From contig NZ_QJSW01000006.1 of assembly GCF_003217495.1 (NCBI RefSeq), forward strand, positions 124,001 through 188,000: 64,000 nt of DNA. The letters are read 5' to 3'. Below, piece by piece: positions 61,201 to 64,000 of the stretch. Origin of the DNA: Paenibacillus barcinonensis (GTDB lineage: Bacteria > Bacillota > Bacilli > Paenibacillales > Paenibacillaceae). Both the position numbers and the translations under genes were made by a program. Position 1 is the stretch's first letter. Every line of letters begins with the position of its first letter. The notes below the pieces were generated by a model. It did no database searches. It was not told the origin of the DNA and worked only from the letters and a program-made list of their open reading frames with translations.

Positions 61201-62544
61201 TCACGTTGTAGGCTTATGCTGCTTGGAGCGCCGTGATCTGTGAACGACATATGTAACGACAGATAACAGGAGCACAAGTCCAATACTGACCAGCAGACCA
61301 ATTCTGCTGGTTTTTTCGCTCGCTGTACCGGCAACAGCAATACCAATTAGCAAGATCGCAATCCATGCTTTGATCCTTCCCCATGCAGCTGGCTTCATTT
61401 TACAAAGGTAGGTGATACAGATCAGAAGCCAGGTGTACATGAGAACGAGACTTCCCGCCGTCGTCACATATTCAAACAGCTTTTTAGGCAATAGAAAAGC
61501 CATAACCGTGGACAGAATCAAACCTGCTGCTGTGCAGATCAACGCATAGATCGGCATCTTTATTTTACCTGCCGTTTTAGTTAACAGCTTCGGGGCATCT
61601 CCATCTTCTCCAAGCTTGACCAACATTGACGTAATAGCGTATAACGAAGCAACCATTGTTGAAAATCCCGCAATAATCAGGACACCGTTAAGGATGTGCA
61701 CAAAAACACGCAAACCGATTGAGGATATCGCTCTCACCAACGGGCTTTCATCTGGTGTTATTTGCGCAGCAGGCAGCAGCAGCAGGACAAGTGCAATGGC
61801 CATAATATACAGTGTGCTGACGGAAAACAACATTACTCTACCGGATTTTATAGCCTCCTCAGGTTTCTTTAGTCTGGCAGCCATAAGTCCCATAACCTCT
61901 ATTCCCGCAAATGCAAAAAAAGCATAAATAAAGCCGGTCCAGGCTCCCCTTAACCCTTGAGGAAACCATGTATTGTGATTCCAGGATGGCGATACTAGCC
62001 TATGTACAGGCAACCAATGCAGACATGCCGCACCTGCGATAACAATAAAAGCAACGGTCGCTGCCAGCTTGATTACGGCTAATATATTTTCCGTTTGCGT
62101 AATGCCTTTTGCTCCAAGGGCTGCAATACATAAACCTGCACAGGCATAGATCGCTACAAAAGCCCATAACGGAAAATCAGGGAACCAAAACTGTGAAAAC
62201 AACCCGAGTGCCGTTAAAGAGCTACCCATAATAAGCATTTCAGAAGTCCAGTACATCCATCCGCTACCGAAACCGGCCCATGCTCCAAATGTTTCCCCGG
62301 CATACGTGCGAAAAGCTCCTTCCTTGGGATCATCTGCGGTCATCTCCGCCAATGCACCATAAACAAAGTAGGTACCTGTCGCAGCAAGCAGCAGCAATAC
62401 CAGCACAAACAAGCCCGACCAGCGAATGGCCAGACTGGAGCCTAGAAAAAAACCCGTACCAAGCGTACAACCTGCTCCAAACAAAGCAAGGCTCATCCAG
62501 CCTAATGATTGTTGTTCTTGTTGACGATGCGCTCTACTTTTCAT
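61201..62544 (-). CDS. APC-superfamily amino acid permease
   Basis: About 447 aa, twelve membrane helices. The first has SLALFGAGCTLGTGFFLGSS (unwound helix 1), and the conserved FIYAFFAFAGIEVMGLMAARLKKPEEAI marks helix 6 and the following loop. The ATG at 62544 follows GAGGAGGGG; the frame is open to 62631 without a ribosome binding site. Distinct from the 52137-53546 permease. Substrate unknown. Confidence 0.87.
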   Translation of the reverse strand: MKSRAHRQQEQQSLGWMSLALFGAGCTLGTGFFLGSSLAIRWSGLFVLVLLLLAATGTYFVYGALAEMTADDPKEGAFRTYAGETFGAWAGFGSGWMYWTSEMLIMGSSLTALGLFSQFWFPDFPLWAFVAIYACAGLCIAALGAKGITQTENILAVIKLAATVAFIVIAGAACLHWLPVHRLVSPSWNHNTWFPQGLRGAWTGFIYAFFAFAGIEVMGLMAARLKKPEEAIKSGRVMLFSVSTLYIMAIALVLLLLPAAQITPDESPLVRAISSIGLRVFVHILNGVLIIAGFSTMVASLYAITSMLVKLGEDGDAPKLLTKTAGKIKMPIYALICTAAGLILSTVMAFLLPKKLFEYVTTAGSLVLMYTWLLICITYLCKMKPAAWGRIKAWIAILLIGIAVAGTASEKTSRIGLLVSIGLVLLLSVVTYVVHRSRRSKQHKPTT

Positions 62545-62820
62545 AATGCCCCTCCTCTGCTTGCTCTTGTTACGATGTGCCGGATTGAAGAGAATTATGT
62601 CTGGCGTCTGAAAATAATCTATTTCACCCATTTTAGTTTACATAACTTTTTATATGTAAATTATGTGAGTTGACTTTTATTTACCAGGGTGTTACTCCCG
62701 TTCTAACGGTAGATACCTGAAAAGTATGGAATGCGGATAAGTGACTAAATAAAGAGCAGCTTTCTATTATGAATTTTTCAAATATTGAAATTACATTATT
62801 ACATAATTAACATCGCACAA
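62545..62820. other. Leader/intergenic region of the APC permease with inverted repeats
   Basis: No gene seen. It holds a 15-bp imperfect stem, GGTGTTACTCCCGTT with AACGGTAGATACC (about 62688-62717), and an A/T-rich inverted repeat TTTACATA/TATATGTAAA (about 62637-62660) that could be an operator. Neither has a T-run. Confidence 0.4.
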
Positions 62821-62856
62821 AAAAGGCAAGGTCGATTTATCTCGACATTGCCTTTT
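62821..62856 (-). terminator. Terminator of the barstar-like gene
   Basis: AAAAGGCAAGGTCGA and TCGACATTGCCTTTT form a nearly perfect stem; on the minus strand TTTTTTG follows. It lies about 50 bases after the stop at 62905. Confidence 0.85.
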
Positions 62857-62904
62857 GAGTTTAATTTATTTTCAAGCCAACCCTGCTCTGATGATGCTCT
62901 GCTG

Positions 62905-63183
62905 CTACAATTTCATTTGAATTGTAAACAGTTCCTCCAACTGCTCCTGCACTTCATAGAGCACATTCAATACTTGATCGGCATAAGCACCAAGAGCATC
63001 TCTGCAAACGGCATAGTGAGTCCATTCTACCGTAATTGGCACAGGAACGTGCCACATTAGACCATCTCTCAGTGTATCCAGATTTGTGAAGTATACCTTC
63101 TCCAGACCTAATTTTTGTTGAAACATACTGTGTAGTTCTTCCTGCGTTGTCACTTCGCAGCCTTGAATAATGATCTTTTTCAT
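62905..63183 (-). CDS. Barstar-family ribonuclease inhibitor-like protein
   Basis: 92 aa. It matches the barstar layout: MKKIIIQGCEVTTQEELHSM (strand 1 and first helix), then FTNLDTLRDGLMWHVPVPIT, where NLDTLRDGL corresponds to the barnase-binding NLDALWD segment, and a C-terminal strand FTIQMKL. Barstar binds and blocks guanyl-specific ribonucleases. No ribonuclease or toxin gene is next to it, so its partner is unknown. Spacing to psiE is 28 bases, so the two may be co-transcribed. Confidence 0.85.
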   Translation of the reverse strand: MKKIIIQGCEVTTQEELHSMFQQKLGLEKVYFTNLDTLRDGLMWHVPVPITVEWTHYAVCRDALGAYADQVLNVLYEVQEQLEELFTIQMKL

Positions 63184-63211
63184 ATGTCCCGACCTCTGAT
63201 GTTATGAGATT

Positions 63212-63631
63212 TTAGTCATTCTGTCCCACGGTTTTGCGTCGATTGGCGATATACAGCGCAGTGATCATGATCAGGATTGCCATAGACCACCAAAACGTCT
63301 TGATCGCTTCATCGTGGTCCACGATGATCAAGCGAATAATCGCTGTTATACCAATATAGATAAAGTAGCGAAGCGGAAAATGAAAACCGGACTTGAAATA
63401 TTTGATAATTAAAGCGATGAACTCAAAGTACAAGAAAAACACCAGCAACTCTGACAGCATCTCATAATAGCTTTCCGCTCGGTTAAGGGAGGATTCGTAT
63501 ACGAAGCTCATAATGTACCATGTCTCACTGATTAGAAGTGCACTCAAGGCAAGTGCGAGGAAGAACAAGCAGATATTTAACAGTCCTTGTAGTAACTGCG
63601 TGACTCTCTGGAATTGGAATGGAATCTTCAT
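63212..63631 (-). CDS. psiE: PsiE-family membrane protein
   Basis: 139 aa with four predicted membrane helices (LLNICLFFLALALSALLISE, VFFLYFEFIALIIKYF, YFIYIGITAIIRLIIV, WWSMAILIMITALYIA). The ALSALL...E and YFEFIALI...FPLRYFIYIGITAIIRLI pattern is that of phosphate-starvation-inducible PsiE proteins. Function unknown; no Pho box was identified. ACAGGAGC precedes the ATG. It follows the sensor kinase gene by 23 bases. Confidence 0.87.
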   Translation of the reverse strand: MKIPFQFQRVTQLLQGLLNICLFFLALALSALLISETWYIMSFVYESSLNRAESYYEMLSELLVFFLYFEFIALIIKYFKSGFHFPLRYFIYIGITAIIRLIIVDHDEAIKTFWWSMAILIMITALYIANRRKTVGQND

Positions 63632-63654
63632 GTTGATTTGCTCCTGTCTTCATT

Positions 63655-64000
63655 TTATTCATAGTGCTGGTCTGCATATTGAATCCGTGTATTCCAGAAG
63701 CGGAGCACTGTTCTATAGTTCAAATTCTCATGTGAGCTATGAAATTGCCCCTGCATTCGGGACATCATACGTGTGATGCTTCGTTCACCAAGACCCGTGC
63801 TATCAGCCGTGTTGTCTGCTGGTTTGATTCTATTGCTAAAATGAATCTCGAATGTTTCCTGATCCGATACAAAGGTGATGTCAATTTCCTCTTGCGGATC
63901 GGCATACTTTAACAGATTGGACATGATATTATCAAAAATCCGGCCGAGTTCCTCCATATTGACCTGAATAAAGGTATCAGGCAGCTCCCCGGTTATTCGA
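63655..64000 (-). CDS. Sensor histidine kinase, C-terminal ATPase part (cut by window edge)
   Basis: The minus-strand frame is open to the right edge without a stop: RITGELPDTFIQV precedes MEELGRIFDNIMSNLLKYAD. That is the N box of a GHKL ATPase domain. The F/G2-box region is FSNRIKPADNTADSTGLGER, followed by SITRMMSRMQGQF. The catalytic domain therefore belongs to a histidine kinase whose sensor, HisKA and probable regulator gene lie beyond 64000. It is 23 bases upstream of psiE and may be in the same operon. Confidence 0.85.
   Translation of the reverse strand, partial: RITGELPDTFIQVNMEELGRIFDNIMSNLLKYADPQEEIDITFVSDQETFEIHFSNRIKPADNTADSTGLGERSITRMMSRMQGQFHSSHENLNYRTVLRFWNTRIQYADQHYE

Noticed and set aside
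1-64000. Search for CRISPR arrays, rRNA/tRNA genes, prophage or insertion sequences
   Set aside because: No regularly spaced repeats, rRNA segments, tRNA cloverleaf sequences or transposase genes were recognised by eye; a tRNA or ncRNA scan was not possible.

Overview
The window looks like a chromosomal segment of an endospore-forming Gram-positive bacterium, most likely a Paenibacillus or close relative. Pointers are the cwlJ-gerQ spore germination pair, a Bacillus-type puc purine-degradation cluster with PucR, strong AGGAGG-type ribosome binding sites, an FMN riboswitch with an intrinsic-terminator platform, a multimodular GH26 mannanase, and many small secreted or hypothetical proteins. 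I see no rRNA, tRNA, CRISPR array, prophage or complete insertion sequence. Genus assignment is inference from gene content, not from a marker gene.

Layout. 0-4.4 kb: the 5' part of glpX (runs off the left edge), a secreted GH26 mannanase with CBM35, X2 and CBM3-like modules, and a small secreted protein whose leader holds a strong terminator-like hairpin. 4.5-18.7 kb: a purine/ureide catabolism block on the minus strand, read uraD-uraH-pucF-pucG-(Ggt-like)-(guanine-deaminase-like)-pucA-pucB-pucC-pucD-pucE, with pucR just upstream. It encodes xanthine dehydrogenase and its maturation factors, 5-hydroxyisourate hydrolase, OHCU decarboxylase, allantoate amidohydrolase and the ureidoglycine aminotransferase. 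Uricase and allantoinase are not in the window. The Ggt-like gene fits an oxamate amidohydrolase role. 19-26 kb: hybrid sensor kinase, fumC, an aldose epimerase, an MBL hydrolase and a small acidic protein. 26.3-30.6 kb (plus strand): tandem M29 aminopeptidases, then an ECF sigma/anti-sigma pair. 30.6-39.5 kb (minus): a small secreted protein, a CNNM/CorC-type membrane protein with an in-frame leader ORF, an ECF-sigma/DUF1835 fusion, gerQ, cwlJ, a secreted protein made of two tandem barrel-like repeats, an SDR and a DUF2500 protein.

39.5-44.8 kb is a patch of small accessory genes with clear decay: a GNAT C-terminal remnant, an HD-domain/CHAP ORF split by an in-frame TAA, and an aminoglycoside-phosphotransferase-like gene with a frameshift and a lost 5' end. 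45-54 kb: small Cys-containing protein, YCF48-like lipoprotein, ldh followed by a ~208-bp imperfect palindrome, chromate transporter, a lone tyrosine recombinase, an unrecognised 363-aa protein and an amino-acid permease. 54-59.5 kb: an ATZ/TRZ amidohydrolase, an FMN riboswitch in front of an EamA/DMT transporter (a predicted flavin transporter), an amidase and a DUF1989 protein. 59.6-64 kb: LysE-type exporter, YqcI/YcgG protein, APC permease, orphan barstar, PsiE, and the 3' end of a sensor kinase cut by the right edge.

The points most worth following are the FMN-riboswitch/EamA pair, the sigma/DUF1835 fusion that keeps an internal ribosome binding site, the Ggt-like enzyme inside the puc operon, the 48.1-48.3 kb palindrome and the cluster of broken genes at 40.7-44.2 kb. 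All function calls rest on motif recognition by eye; no database search was run.
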